DNA of 64,000 bases from Bifidobacterium asteroides (GTDB taxonomy: Bacteria; Actinomycetota; Actinomycetes; Actinomycetales; Bifidobacteriaceae): NCBI RefSeq assembly GCF_019469425.1, contig NZ_CP048272.1:124001-188000 (forward strand), in the 5' to 3' direction. The notes beneath the pieces were generated by a model. The model had not been told where the DNA came from and did no database searches. It saw only the letters and a list, made by a program, of their open reading frames with translations. Within the stretch, counting starts at the first letter, position 1. Every line of letters starts with the position of its first letter. A program made the translations under genes and the position numbers. Below are positions 1 through 9,311 of the stretch, piece after piece.

Positions 1-1122
1 GTAGGCCCGGGAGTAGTGGGTGCAGGTGTAGCAGTCGCAGTCCTCCTCGATGGGTCTGAAATCAGCCTTGAACTGGGCGCGCTTGATGTTCCAGCGGCCG
101 TCACGGGTGAAGACGGCTCCGTTGCGGCCGCAACGGGCGGGGGATACGCAGTCGAAGGTGTCTCCGCCGTTCTCCACGCCGGCAAAGATGTCGTCCACAG
201 CCGCGATGCCCAGCACGTGCCTGGGGCGGGGTTCGGGCATTTCGTCGCAGATCCAGGCGCAGGTCTGCCCCAGCAGCCGTTTCTCTATGGCGCCTCCGAT
301 GCCCACGCCGTCGAAGTCCAGGGAGGCGATCTGGCGGGCCGCGCGCCGTCGCAGATCCTCGTAGTTGGCCCCTTGCACCACGCCGAACAGGGCCTGGTAG
401 GGCTTGCCGGTCCGCGTCTGGGTCAGCCTGCGATGCTCGTCCACGCAGCGTTTGGCCCAGCGGAAGGTGCGCTCCACCGACTGCTCCTGGTAGGTGCGGG
501 TGTTCATCAGGGTGGTCAGCTCGTCAAAGGAGAACATGATGTCGGCTCCGATGCGGTGCTGGATGCCCATGGAGATTTCAGCCGAGAAGCGGTGTCGGTC
601 GCCGTTGAGCGGGGATTTGAAGGTGACCCCGTCCTCGTCCACGAAGGCCAGGCGCTCCTTGCCTTCAGCGATCACCTGGTCTGACTTCATGCCGGTCACA
701 TCCATAGCCAGGGTCTTCTTGAATCCCGCCCCCAGCGAGAGCACTTGGAAGCCGCCCGAGTCGGTGTAGGTGGGGCCGTCCCAGTTCATGAACCGGGCCA
801 GGCCTCCAGCTTGGTCCAGGATGTCAGGGCCGGGGCGTTCGAACAGGTGGAAGGCGTTGGCCAGAAGGACCTGGGCGCCCAGCTGCCGCATCTGCTCGGG
901 CAAGACGGCCTTCATGGCCGCCTGGGTGGCCACGGGAATGAATGCGGGGGTGTGGATGTCTCCGTGAGGAGTGTGGATGATGCCGGTGCGGCCGTAGCGG
1001 CGGCCATTGCGTCCCAAGCCTTCCGGGCTGTCAGGCAGGCGGGTCAGGGTCTCGAATGAGAAAGCGGCACGGTCGCCGGGTCGGCCCGGTGCGGCTCCCA
1101 GCGGGTTGGTGATCAGGCTCAT
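1..1122 (-). CDS. tgt: Queuine tRNA-ribosyltransferase, 3'-truncated by window edge
   Basis: Exchanges the wobble guanine (position 34) of Asp, Asn, His and Tyr tRNAs for a queuine-type base. The start ATG lies at 1120-1122 and 374 codons stay open to the left edge, so the end is missing. The family motif DSGGFQVLSL begins at Asp121, the acid/base residue of the family. FDCVSPAR carries the expected nucleophile Asp324. The zinc site begins with Cys362, Cys364 and Cys367; its final His ligand should lie just past the edge. The substrate (preQ1 or salvaged queuine) cannot be told from this fragment. It is transcribed away from the htrA-like gene, with about 230 bp between them. Family assignment is secure. 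Confidence 0.95.
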   Translation of the reverse strand, partial: MSLITNPLGAAPGRPGDRAAFSFETLTRLPDSPEGLGRNGRRYGRTGIIHTPHGDIHTPAFIPVATQAAMKAVLPEQMRQLGAQVLLANAFHLFERPGPDILDQAGGLARFMNWDGPTYTDSGGFQVLSLGAGFKKTLAMDVTGMKSDQVIAEGKERLAFVDEDGVTFKSPLNGDRHRFSAEISMGIQHRIGADIMFSFDELTTLMNTRTYQEQSVERTFRWAKRCVDEHRRLTQTRTGKPYQALFGVVQGANYEDLRRRAARQIASLDFDGVGIGGAIEKRLLGQTCAWICDEMPEPRPRHVLGIAAVDDIFAGVENGGDTFDCVSPARCGRNGAVFTRDGRWNIKRAQFKADFRPIEEDCDCYTCTHYSRAY

Positions 1123-1353
1123 GGCTCCACTGTATCCAAGACATCCAACCGTCCCGCTGCCGCCCTGTGTATAGTCGATGTGACTTTCATCCAATGTCCA
1201 GACAACATTCAGCCTTTCGGCCCTAGACTTAGAAGCAATGCATGCGAGGATCCGCTTCGCCTGTTAGCCGGAAACAGCAAAAGCGCGGGCGACGGGGTAG
1301 ATTGACAAGCGTGACCGAATAGCAGGCAGCGGCATCGATCCGAAGGAGCAGAA

Positions 1354-3207
1354 ATGGCTGAAGAGCATAAGGCCGACCCTTGGAAGGGCGGCGATGACGG
1401 TCAGTCCTGGCAGCCAAGCCACATCGAGCGCGGGGCCGCCGATCAAGAGCAGGAGACGGGAACTTCCGCGGACCAGACCGGCTCTGCTCAGGTCCCCGCG
1501 CCAGAAGAAGGGGACCAGAGGCCCACGACACCTATTGCCATGCCTGGTGGCAATGCACGGCCCGCGACTACAGAAAATGCGTCGAATGACAGTAGCGGCA
1601 CCGGGACCTCAGCCTCCGCCTCCGGTGGCTCGACTGCGGGGCAGGATGCACAGACGCAGCAGCAGCCTTACTATCGGCCAGCGCCCGAGTATGGTGCTTA
1701 TGCTCCCGCAGGCTCGCGTCCACCTGCCAACAATCAGGGTCAGCAGCAGTCCAGCCAGCAGTCCAACCAGGGGTATGGCTCTGGTCCTCGGCAGGGCTTC
1801 TTCGGACAATATGGACAGCCAGGCCAGTTCGGTCAGAATGGCCAGCCTCGCCAGAATGCCGGTCAGAACCCCCAGGGTGGCCGACCCGCCAGCCAGGGGC
1901 CCTTCGTGCCCTTCGGAACTGGCGGCCCCAACGGTCGGCCCGGTCCTGCCAACAATGCCGGCAGCAGCATGAGCGGCACGGGCAAGTACGTCTTTACCGC
2001 CGTGGTGGCCGCCCTGGTGGCCGCAGCCCTCATGCTGGGCCTGGGCTGGGCGGCTCTGTCCAACGGGTGGATCACCCTGCCCTCGTCCTCCTCGCTCAGC
2101 GGGGTCTCCTCTAACTCCTCGGGCCAGGGCACGGCCAAGGTCGAGGGCGGGCAGGCTCCTGACTGGCAGGGCATCAGCAAGCAGGTCTCCGAGTCCGTGG
2201 TCTCCATCCAGGTGCAGACCAAGAGCGGGGTCGGGGCCGGATCGGGCGCGGTCTTCGACACCCAGGGCCATGTGGTCACCAACAACCACGTGGTCGATGG
2301 CGCCCAGGAGATCCATGTCACCCTCTCCAACGGGCAGATGTACACGGCCAAGGTTGTCGGTACCGACACCACAGCCGATCTGGCCATCCTCAGCCTGGAT
2401 CAGGCGCCTTCCGACCTGAAGCCAGTGAAGTTCGCCGACTCCGAAAAGCTGGCCGTGGGCGAGAACGTCATGGCCATTGGCAACCCCCTGGGCTACGAGA
2501 ATACGGCCACCACTGGCATCGTCTCGGCTCTGAACCGCCCGGTCTCGGTCATGGACGAGAGCAATAACAACCCCATCGTGACCAACGCGGTCCAGCTGGA
2601 TGCGGCCATCAACCCCGGCAACTCGGGCGGCCCCACTTTCAACGCGGCCGGTGAGGTCATCGGGATCAACTCCTCCATTGCCTCCATGGCCTCCTCCAAG
2701 TCTGAGGCAGGGTCCATCGGCATCGGATTCGCCATCCCATCCAACCTTGTCAAGCGGATTGCCGATGAAATCATCAAGGACGGCAAGGCCAAGCACGTCT
2801 CCCTGGGGGTCACCATCCAGAGCAGCACAGCCCAGGCCGACGGGGTCACCCGCGGCGGCGCCAAGGTCACCAATGTGGTTTCAGGTTCCCCGGCGGACAA
2901 GGCCGGCATCAAGGTCGGCGACACCATCGTGGCCTTCAATGGCCATGCCGTCAACAACAACTACTCCCTGCTGGGCTTCGTCAGGGCTGCCGCTTTCGGT
3001 GACTCGGTCAAGATCACCGTGGTGCGCGACGGCAAGACCGCCGAGGTGAATGCCACGCTTGACAGCGAGGAGCAGAACGTCCAGGGCAAGCCCAGGACCA
3101 ACAGGAAGAACTCGGACGGCAGTGGCCAGGACGGTGGCTCCGACCAGGGCGGTTCGGGCGATGACGATGACTCCATGGATCCCTTCCGCTTCTTCTTCGG
3201 GCAGTGA
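1354..3207 (+). CDS. HtrA/DegP-like membrane-anchored serine protease with PDZ domain
   Basis: Envelope quality-control protease of 617 residues. The first ~205 residues are a low-complexity, presumably cytoplasmic tail; from ~100 it is rich in Gln, Gly, Asn, Pro, Tyr and Phe. One membrane segment (~212-235) follows, then a trypsin-like domain with triad His312 (TNNHVVDG), Asp342 (TADLAIL) and Ser424 (NPGNSGGP), then a PDZ domain (~490-575). The C-terminal tail is acidic (DDDDS) and ends FRFFFGQ. The start follows AAGGAG a few bases upstream. A hairpin terminator lies immediately after the stop, so the gene is probably monocistronic. Only one PDZ is seen, as in actinobacterial HtrA/PepD proteins. 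The glutamine-rich tail is longer than usual. Confidence 0.93.
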   Translation: MAEEHKADPWKGGDDGQSWQPSHIERGAADQEQETGTSADQTGSAQVPAPEEGDQRPTTPIAMPGGNARPATTENASNDSSGTGTSASASGGSTAGQDAQTQQQPYYRPAPEYGAYAPAGSRPPANNQGQQQSSQQSNQGYGSGPRQGFFGQYGQPGQFGQNGQPRQNAGQNPQGGRPASQGPFVPFGTGGPNGRPGPANNAGSSMSGTGKYVFTAVVAALVAAALMLGLGWAALSNGWITLPSSSSLSGVSSNSSGQGTAKVEGGQAPDWQGISKQVSESVVSIQVQTKSGVGAGSGAVFDTQGHVVTNNHVVDGAQEIHVTLSNGQMYTAKVVGTDTTADLAILSLDQAPSDLKPVKFADSEKLAVGENVMAIGNPLGYENTATTGIVSALNRPVSVMDESNNNPIVTNAVQLDAAINPGNSGGPTFNAAGEVIGINSSIASMASSKSEAGSIGIGFAIPSNLVKRIADEIIKDGKAKHVSLGVTIQSSTAQADGVTRGGAKVTNVVSGSPADKAGIKVGDTIVAFNGHAVNNNYSLLGFVRAAAFGDSVKITVVRDGKTAEVNATLDSEEQNVQGKPRTNRKNSDGSGQDGGSDQGGSGDDDDSMDPFRFFFGQ

Positions 3208-3221
3208 TCCGGGACTGAACC

Positions 3222-3258
3222 CAGGGGCCGCACCCGTCACATGGCGGGTGCGGCCCCC
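3222..3258 (+). terminator. Intrinsic terminator after the htrA-like gene
   Basis: Perfect 13-bp inverted repeat, GGGGCCGCACCCG at 3224-3236 and its complement at 3245-3257, with an 8-nt loop, 16 bp past the stop. The T-run after the stem is weak (ctgtcgttt). Confidence 0.75.
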
Positions 3259-3378
3259 TGTCGTTTCCGCCATCCATCACTGGCTCTGGCGCGGTATAGG
3301 CTTGATGTGCAAGAGGACAAGAGAGCTGTAATCCGGCTGCGGTCGACGGATCGACAAGTCCGGATCGGGGAAGTGGTC

Positions 3379-5346
3379 ATGTCAAGAATTCTGCGTTTCG
3401 CCAAGAAGGTCCCCATGCTTTGGGTGGTTTTGGCCTGCGGACTGGCCATGGGCTTGCTCTGGCACCCCTATCGCCAGGCTGCCCAATGGCTGGTCGCCGT
3501 CCTGGTGGCCGTCTCGCTGGTTGACACCCTCAAGGGGATGATCGATGACGTGCGTCAGGGCCACGTGGGCGTGGACATCCTGGCCGTGGTAGCCATCCTC
3601 TCCACGCTCGCCGTTCGGCAATACTGGGCCAGTTGGGCTGTGGTCCTCATGCTCTATTCCGGCGACGCCATCGAACAGTACGCCGGGAACAAGGCGCAGA
3701 ACAACCTGACCGTCTTGGTCCAGGCCGCCCCCCAGGTGGCCCACGTGGTCCAGGCAGATCTGCCGGAGGGGGAGCATACCCTTCCCAAAGAGAGCGACTG
3801 GAGCACGGTGGATGTCGATAAGGTCCGTCTGAACGACCTCCTGGTGGTCAAGCCGGGCGAGACCGTGCCCGTTGATGGCGAGCTGATCAGTCCCGCCGCC
3901 ACCCTGGACATGTCCACCATCAATGGCGAACCCATGCCCCGCAGGCTCTACCAGGATGCCCAGGTCATGTCCGGGGCGGTCAATGGTTCGGGCACCTTCC
4001 TGATGCGGGCCCGGCAGCTGGCCCGTGATTCCCAGTACCAGCGAATCCTCAACCTGGTGCGTTCCGCCCAGAACTCGCGGGCTGCAGTCGTCAGAACAGC
4101 CGACCTGATGGCGGTCCCCTTCACCGTAGTGGCCTTCATCATCGCCTGCGTGGCCTGGATCATCTCCGGCGTGCCGACCCGGTTCGCCCAGGTTCTGGTC
4201 CTGGCCACCCCCTGTCCTCTGTTGATCGCCGCTCCTGTGGCCTACATGGCCGGGACGGGAAGGCTGGCCAAGGCGGGGCTGCTGATCAAGACCCAGGACG
4301 TGATTGAGAATCTGGGCCGGGTTTCGCACATTTTCTTCGATAAGACCGGCACGCTGACTGTCAAACGTCCCCAAGTGGTTCGAATCGATCTGCCTGACGG
4401 TGAGGGGCAGGAGGTCGATACGGACCGGATTCTGGCTATGGCGGGCGCTGTGGAGTCCTACTCGGTTCACATCCTGGCTAACGGGATTGCCGAGGCCGGG
4501 GCCGCAGTCCAGGAGCGTTTGCGTACACAGAGCAGCGGTGAGGTCCATCTGCATGCGCGGGAGGTTGAGGAGGACTCTGGCAATGGGGTCCAGGGTTTGG
4601 TTGACGGGCATCAGGTCAAGGTGGGCAGGGCCGAATTCGTGGCTGGCGAGCAGCCAAGCGATTCATTCGGCCCCCTGGCTCCTGACGAGATGGCCTCCTA
4701 CATCGCTATAGACGGGGCCTTGGCCGCGCGAGTCGTCATGAAGGACGTGCCCAGGTCGGATGCCGCTCAGACCATCGCTCGGCTGCGGGAGCTGGGGATT
4801 ACCCGCCTATCCATGGTCACTGGAGACAAGGAGGCCTCGGCCCGGATCATCGCCGACCAAGTGGGGATCAACGACGTGCATGCTGGCCTTTTCCCTGAGG
4901 ACAAGGCCGATCTGATCGCCAAGGCCGCCAGGGAGGAGCCCAACCGGCAGCCCCTCTGGGACATCTGGCTGTCCAAGTTCCTAGGTGAATCGGTGACTAA
5001 ATCCATCACCATGATGGTGGGGGACGGGGTCAACGATGCCCCGGTCCTGGCTGCCGCCGACGTGGGCATGGCCATCACCGACGGGACCACCACGGCCGCC
5101 TCCGAATCCGCCCAGGCCGTGATCATGAACGACGACATCGCCTGCCTGCCCAGGTCGATCACCATCGCCCGCAGGACCAAGCGGGTCATGCTCCAGGCGG
5201 TCATGCTGGGGCTGACCCTGGCCACGGTGGGCATGCTCTGCGCCGCCTTCGACCTGATCCCGGTGGTTGTCGGCGCCTTTACGCAGGAGGCCATCGACGT
5301 GGTTTCCATCCTCTGGGCCTTGACTGCCCTGATAGACCGGGGCTGA
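3379..5346 (+). CDS. P1B-type heavy-metal-translocating ATPase
   Basis: Membrane pump of 655 residues using ATP to move a transition-metal ion, probably outward. Seen in order: paired N-terminal TM segments, the actuator region (INGEP near 180), the transmembrane metal motif TPCPL (Cys279-Pro280), the phosphorylation motif DKTGTLT (Asp321), TGDKEAS, GDGVND (548-553) and two closing TM segments. There is no N-terminal heavy-metal-binding domain or CxxC. The usual SEHP ATP-site motif reads SVHIL, so the HP dipeptide is altered. The start is placed at 3379 behind GGGGAAG; a longer in-frame extension back to 3241 would run through the upstream terminator. The metal cannot be assigned from sequence. 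Confidence 0.88.
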   Translation: MSRILRFAKKVPMLWVVLACGLAMGLLWHPYRQAAQWLVAVLVAVSLVDTLKGMIDDVRQGHVGVDILAVVAILSTLAVRQYWASWAVVLMLYSGDAIEQYAGNKAQNNLTVLVQAAPQVAHVVQADLPEGEHTLPKESDWSTVDVDKVRLNDLLVVKPGETVPVDGELISPAATLDMSTINGEPMPRRLYQDAQVMSGAVNGSGTFLMRARQLARDSQYQRILNLVRSAQNSRAAVVRTADLMAVPFTVVAFIIACVAWIISGVPTRFAQVLVLATPCPLLIAAPVAYMAGTGRLAKAGLLIKTQDVIENLGRVSHIFFDKTGTLTVKRPQVVRIDLPDGEGQEVDTDRILAMAGAVESYSVHILANGIAEAGAAVQERLRTQSSGEVHLHAREVEEDSGNGVQGLVDGHQVKVGRAEFVAGEQPSDSFGPLAPDEMASYIAIDGALAARVVMKDVPRSDAAQTIARLRELGITRLSMVTGDKEASARIIADQVGINDVHAGLFPEDKADLIAKAAREEPNRQPLWDIWLSKFLGESVTKSITMMVGDGVNDAPVLAAADVGMAITDGTTTAASESAQAVIMNDDIACLPRSITIARRTKRVMLQAVMLGLTLATVGMLCAAFDLIPVVVGAFTQEAIDVVSILWALTALIDRG

Positions 5347-5434
5347 GGCCATTTCATGACGCTTGGTGAAAGTCCCGGGGATGGAGCCCGGCCAGCTCTG
5401 TTCCCGACCGTTGCTTTGCGTTAGGCTGGCAAAC

Positions 5435-6931
5435 ATGAGCGATAATAATGCCAACGATTCCACCATGCCTGCGTCGGCCAGCGACGAGGGAGCCGGCTCC
5501 CCGCTGCGCGTAGCCGTCATAGGCGCCGGGCCTGCAGGGGTCTATGCCTCCGATATCCTGTTGCGGCAGCTTCGGGAGAAGGGTGCAGGATTGGGCCTGG
5601 GCGACCGGGCCCGGATCGATCTGTTTGAGAAGCTGCCCGTTCCCTTCGGCCTGGTCCGTTATGGAGTAGCCCCGGACCATCCCAGCATCAAGTACATTGC
5701 AGGCGCCTTGGAGAAGACGCTGGACAACCCTGAGATTCACCTCTATGCGGATGTGGAGTTCGGCAGAGACATTAACCTGGATGATCTGCTTCAACGCTAC
5801 GATGTGGTCCTCTTCGCCACCGGCGCCGTGGACGACCGCCCATTGGAGATCGCCGGCCATGAACTTGATGGCGTTCACGGGGCCGCCCACTTCGTCGAGT
5901 GGTATGACGGCTATCCCGACGCTGACCAGGATTGGCCCCTGGATGCCAAGCAGGTGGCCGTCATCGGTGGCGGGAACGTGGCCATGGATGTGTCCAGAAT
6001 CCTGATGCGCCGGGCCGACGATCTTCTGGGCACCGACATCCCCGACAATGTCTACAAGGGGATTCAGGGCAACCAGGCCCGCGAGCTGCACATGTTCATC
6101 CGTCGCGGGCCGGCCCAGGCCAAGTTCTCGGTCCAGGAGCTGCGCGAACTGGAGAAGCTGCCCGGGGTGCAAATCGTCCTCGACGAGGAGGACTTCGACC
6201 TGGATCAGGAGACAATCGATCGGGCCGGTGCCGACAAGCTGACCCGGCAGATGCTGGAGGAGCTCTTCGCCATCAGGGAGATGGCCGAGGACATGGCTGA
6301 GGACGGCGGAGTCGACTTCGAGGGCAATCCTGCCGATCGCCGTTTCTATATGCACTTCTACCGGATGCCTGCCGCAATCATCGGCCAGGATGGCACAGTG
6401 ACCGGCATTCGCGTGGAGAAGACCAGGGTCACGCCCGAGGGCACCATGGAAGAGACCGGCCAGTACGAGGAGTACCCGGTTCAGGCCGTCTACCACGCCA
6501 TCGGCTACAAGCCTGCCGAAGTTCCCGGCATTCCATACGATTTCTCCGGCTACACCCTCTCCAACGTCCACGGCCGGGTGACCACTGCTCCCGAGGGGCA
6601 GGGCGGCCGGTCCATCGACCGTCTCTACGCCACGGGCTGGGCCAAGAGGGGGCCCGTGGGTCTGATCGGATCCACCAAGTCCGATGCCCTGGAGACCATC
6701 GGCAACATGCTGGATGACCTGGCTGCCAGCCCGGATCATGGCCGCTTCGCCCAGGACCGGGACGACGATTCGATTGACCGCTTCCTGGCGGACAAGGGCA
6801 TCCAGCCTATCGACTTCGCCGGCTGGAAGCGGGTGGATGCTTATGAGCGGGCCGAGGGCGCCAAGGTCGGCCGTGAACACATCAAGGTCACCGACCCCGA
6901 CCAGCTCCGCCAGCTTGCCCACGGCGAGTAA
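5435..6931 (+). CDS. FprA-like NADPH-ferredoxin reductase (adrenodoxin reductase family)
   Basis: Flavoprotein of 498 residues predicted to move electrons between NADP(H) and ferredoxin in the cytosol. The FAD dinucleotide motif GAGPAG is at 30-35, followed by KLPVPFGLVRYGVAPDH, characteristic of adrenodoxin/FprA reductases. The NADP motif VIGGGNVAMD is near 176-185, and a late ATGWAKRGPVGLIG motif contributes to FAD/NADP binding. Start chosen at 5435 because the family begins shortly before the FAD motif; an in-frame extension to 5363 is possible but lies mostly between genes. Terminated by a hairpin at 6961-6993. Confidence 0.92.
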   Translation: MSDNNANDSTMPASASDEGAGSPLRVAVIGAGPAGVYASDILLRQLREKGAGLGLGDRARIDLFEKLPVPFGLVRYGVAPDHPSIKYIAGALEKTLDNPEIHLYADVEFGRDINLDDLLQRYDVVLFATGAVDDRPLEIAGHELDGVHGAAHFVEWYDGYPDADQDWPLDAKQVAVIGGGNVAMDVSRILMRRADDLLGTDIPDNVYKGIQGNQARELHMFIRRGPAQAKFSVQELRELEKLPGVQIVLDEEDFDLDQETIDRAGADKLTRQMLEELFAIREMAEDMAEDGGVDFEGNPADRRFYMHFYRMPAAIIGQDGTVTGIRVEKTRVTPEGTMEETGQYEEYPVQAVYHAIGYKPAEVPGIPYDFSGYTLSNVHGRVTTAPEGQGGRSIDRLYATGWAKRGPVGLIGSTKSDALETIGNMLDDLAASPDHGRFAQDRDDDSIDRFLADKGIQPIDFAGWKRVDAYERAEGAKVGREHIKVTDPDQLRQLAHGE

Positions 6932-6960
6932 GCGAGCGGTCCTGGGTCGGCAGCGGCAGA

Positions 6961-7003
6961 ATTTGGATGAGGTTCATGAATCCTCGTCCAAATCCTGTTT
7001 TCT
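6961..7003 (+). terminator. Intrinsic terminator after the FprA-like gene
   Basis: Stem ATTTGGATGAGG (6961-6972) pairs with its near complement at 6982-6993 (one G-U pair), loop about 9 nt, followed by cctgttttct. Placed 30 bp after the stop. Confidence 0.75.
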
Positions 7004-7181
7004 CGGTCTGCACCACGGGGAGGGCATCTCGCAGAGTATTCAATCGCCTATACGGTTGAATCGTCCCTTTGTATTCGTTATCTTAAGGAGTGTGCCGGTT
7101 AAGCGTTGACGAACACACTCTAGATTCTCTAGTCCATGAAGTGGAACCATGCAGGTGAGTGGACAGCCAGGAGGCTGAACG

Positions 7182-8192
7182 ATGAGGATAGCTGTCGTCT
7201 TTGGTGGGACCAGTACCGAACGCGAGGTATCGGTCGCTTCGGCTATTGAAGTCATTCGTGCGCTCCGTGAACGAGGCCACGAGGTCGTCGCCGTTGACAG
7301 TGCCCGCGGCAGATTGAGTTTGGAGGAGGAAGGCAGGCTGGCCCTTTCTTCATCGGCATCGACTTCCATCCAGAATCATCCAGGCGCCAAACAACTTGAG
7401 ACATTGAAACGTGCACATTCTGAGGTGAATCTTTCGTCGGCTGTCCTGGACTGCGATTTGGTCTTCCTGGCCCTACATGGTGGCTCTGGTGAGAACGGTC
7501 AGATCCAGGCCCTTTTAGAATTGGCTCAGATTCCGTTCACTGGGTCGGGAAGCACAGCAAGTGGCCTGGCCATGGATAAGGAGGTCTCGAAGAGGGTGGC
7601 TGGAAGTGCGGGCATCCTCACGCCTGAATGGTTGACGGGCTCCGTCGACGCGACTGAGGTTGAGGATCGTCTGGGCTGGCCAGTAGTAGTCAAACCGGAT
7701 GCCGAAGGTTCCAGTGTCGGCCTGAGTATTGTGGACAATCCTGATGGTCTGCCTGCTGCCATTCAGGAGGCGGCTGCCTATGGCCAGGTGATCATAGAGC
7801 GTTTCATCACAGGCAGGGAGTTCACTGTCAGTGTTATCGGCGGCTCTGCGCTTCCAGTCGGTGAAATCGTCAAACCGGATGGGCGGGTCTTTGACTATGC
7901 CTCAAAGTACCAGAAGGACGGGGTGGATGAGATCTTCCCGGCCCGAATACCTGCAAGCTTGGCTGAACGGCTCCAAGAGGGGGCCGAGACTATTCACCGG
8001 GTTTTCAAACTGAGCGGTTACAGCCGCAGTGACTTCATTGTGGATGAAGAAGAACAGATCTGGTTCATGGAGGCCAACACTTTGCCCGGCCTGACGCGGT
8101 CCAGTCTCCTGCCCAAGGCAGCAGCTGCAGCTGGTATAAGTTTTGGCGATCTATGCGAACGGATCTGTCAGCTGGCTCTGGCTAAGGAATAA
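7182..8192 (+). CDS. ddl: D-alanine--D-alanine ligase family protein (ATP-grasp)
   Basis: Predicted to ligate two D-Ala for peptidoglycan precursors. Of 336 residues, the N-terminal lobe starts with VVFGGTSTEREVSVASA (5-21). The ATP-grasp core includes KPDAEGSSVGLSIV, and the metal site FMEANTLPGLT holds Glu297 and Asn299. The loop SKYQKDGVDEIF keeps the Tyr typical of D-Ala-D-Ala enzymes, and no Van-type His is seen. It is shorter than many actinobacterial Ddl proteins and its base composition looks less GC-rich than flanking genes, so it may be a second Ddl-like ligase. It starts behind AGGAGG (7170-7175). Confidence 0.87.
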   Translation: MRIAVVFGGTSTEREVSVASAIEVIRALRERGHEVVAVDSARGRLSLEEEGRLALSSSASTSIQNHPGAKQLETLKRAHSEVNLSSAVLDCDLVFLALHGGSGENGQIQALLELAQIPFTGSGSTASGLAMDKEVSKRVAGSAGILTPEWLTGSVDATEVEDRLGWPVVVKPDAEGSSVGLSIVDNPDGLPAAIQEAAAYGQVIIERFITGREFTVSVIGGSALPVGEIVKPDGRVFDYASKYQKDGVDEIFPARIPASLAERLQEGAETIHRVFKLSGYSRSDFIVDEEEQIWFMEANTLPGLTRSSLLPKAAAAAGISFGDLCERICQLALAKE

Positions 8193-8319
8193 ATCGCTCT
8201 TTGGCTCATGAAACTGCTCCATCAAGCTTCTCCCGGGGTATGTGTTTCTGGTCTGACGTGTATGAAACCCGTGGGACGTACAGGCTTCGTTCAGCAGAAA
8301 TTCAGTAGCATTGTCTACC

Positions 8320-9264
8320 ATGGTGTCCATGAATGGCAAGCTGAAGGTTCACGGACATTTCAACGGCCTGAAAACGACGCTTTTGTTCGCCCTTATGTGG
8401 GCCGTTATTATGCTCATCTGGTGGCTGACGGGTGGCCGTCAGGGGACTCTGGGCATCTATATCCTCATAGGCCTGGCCACCACTTTCGGGTCCTACTGGT
8501 TCTCCGACAAGGTGGCGATCGCCTCCATGCATGCCCGGCCGGTCAGCGAACAGGAGGCTCCCGACCTCTACCATATCGTCCGAGAACTATCGGGGAGGGC
8601 AGGCAAGCCCATGCCCCGTATATACATCGCCCCCACGGACTCTCCCAACGCTTTTGCCACAGGCCGTAACGAGCGCCATGCCGCCGTCTGCTGCACCCAG
8701 GGAATCCTGCGAATCCTCAACGAGCGTGAGATCCGCGGGGTGCTGGGCCACGAGCTCATGCACGTCTACAACCATGACATCCTGACTTCTGCAGTGGCTT
8801 CGGCCATGGCCACGGTCATCACCTATCTGGGATACTCTCTCATGTATTTCGGCGGCGACAGCAGGGACAGGGATAACGATTCCGGCGTCTTCGGCCTCCT
8901 GGGTGTGCTGATCAGCTCGATTCTGGCCCCCCTGGGCGCTTCCTTGATCCAGATGGCCATTTCCCGCACCCGTGAGTATGACGCCGACGAGGACGGCAGT
9001 CGGCTGACTGGGGACCCAGCGGCTCTGGCATCGGCGTTGAACAAAATATCCTACGGGTCTCAGGCTGTGCCCATGCCTCAGACTGCCGGCACCCAGAGCG
9101 CCGCCGCCATGATGATCGAAAATCCCTTCTCGGTCAAGGGGTTCAGCAGGCTCTTCTCCACTCATCCGCCCACGGAGGAGCGCATAGCCCGCCTGATGCA
9201 GATGAGTCAGGAGATGGGACAGACCCAGGTGAATTCCGGGCATGAAGCCCAGGTGGGGTACTGA
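8320..9264 (+). CDS. htpX: HtpX-type M48 membrane metalloprotease
   Basis: Zinc protease that cleaves misfolded membrane proteins under stress. Seen: two N-terminal TM helices (~20-60), the zinc motif HELMH (His144-Glu145-His148), a second TM pair around 160-210, and the EYDADEDGSRL motif supplying the third zinc ligand. The tail has the usual FSTHPPTEERIARL. About 314 residues, standard for HtpX. The start is ambiguous: TTG 8311, ATG 8320 and ATG 8329 share the frame and none has a clear Shine-Dalgarno; 8320 is chosen. It lies directly before the two-component system, with 47 bp between. Confidence 0.92.
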   Translation: MVSMNGKLKVHGHFNGLKTTLLFALMWAVIMLIWWLTGGRQGTLGIYILIGLATTFGSYWFSDKVAIASMHARPVSEQEAPDLYHIVRELSGRAGKPMPRIYIAPTDSPNAFATGRNERHAAVCCTQGILRILNEREIRGVLGHELMHVYNHDILTSAVASAMATVITYLGYSLMYFGGDSRDRDNDSGVFGLLGVLISSILAPLGASLIQMAISRTREYDADEDGSRLTGDPAALASALNKISYGSQAVPMPQTAGTQSAAAMMIENPFSVKGFSRLFSTHPPTEERIARLMQMSQEMGQTQVNSGHEAQVGY

Positions 9265-9311
9265 GAGGCAGAGCAGCTTTGCGCTTCAGTCGATGGGAGA
9301 TGATGCCTGGG

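Noticed and set aside
1609-2796. Long minus-strand ORF opposite the HtrA-like gene
   Set aside because: High-GC antisense shadow; the plus-strand protease has a full catalytic triad.
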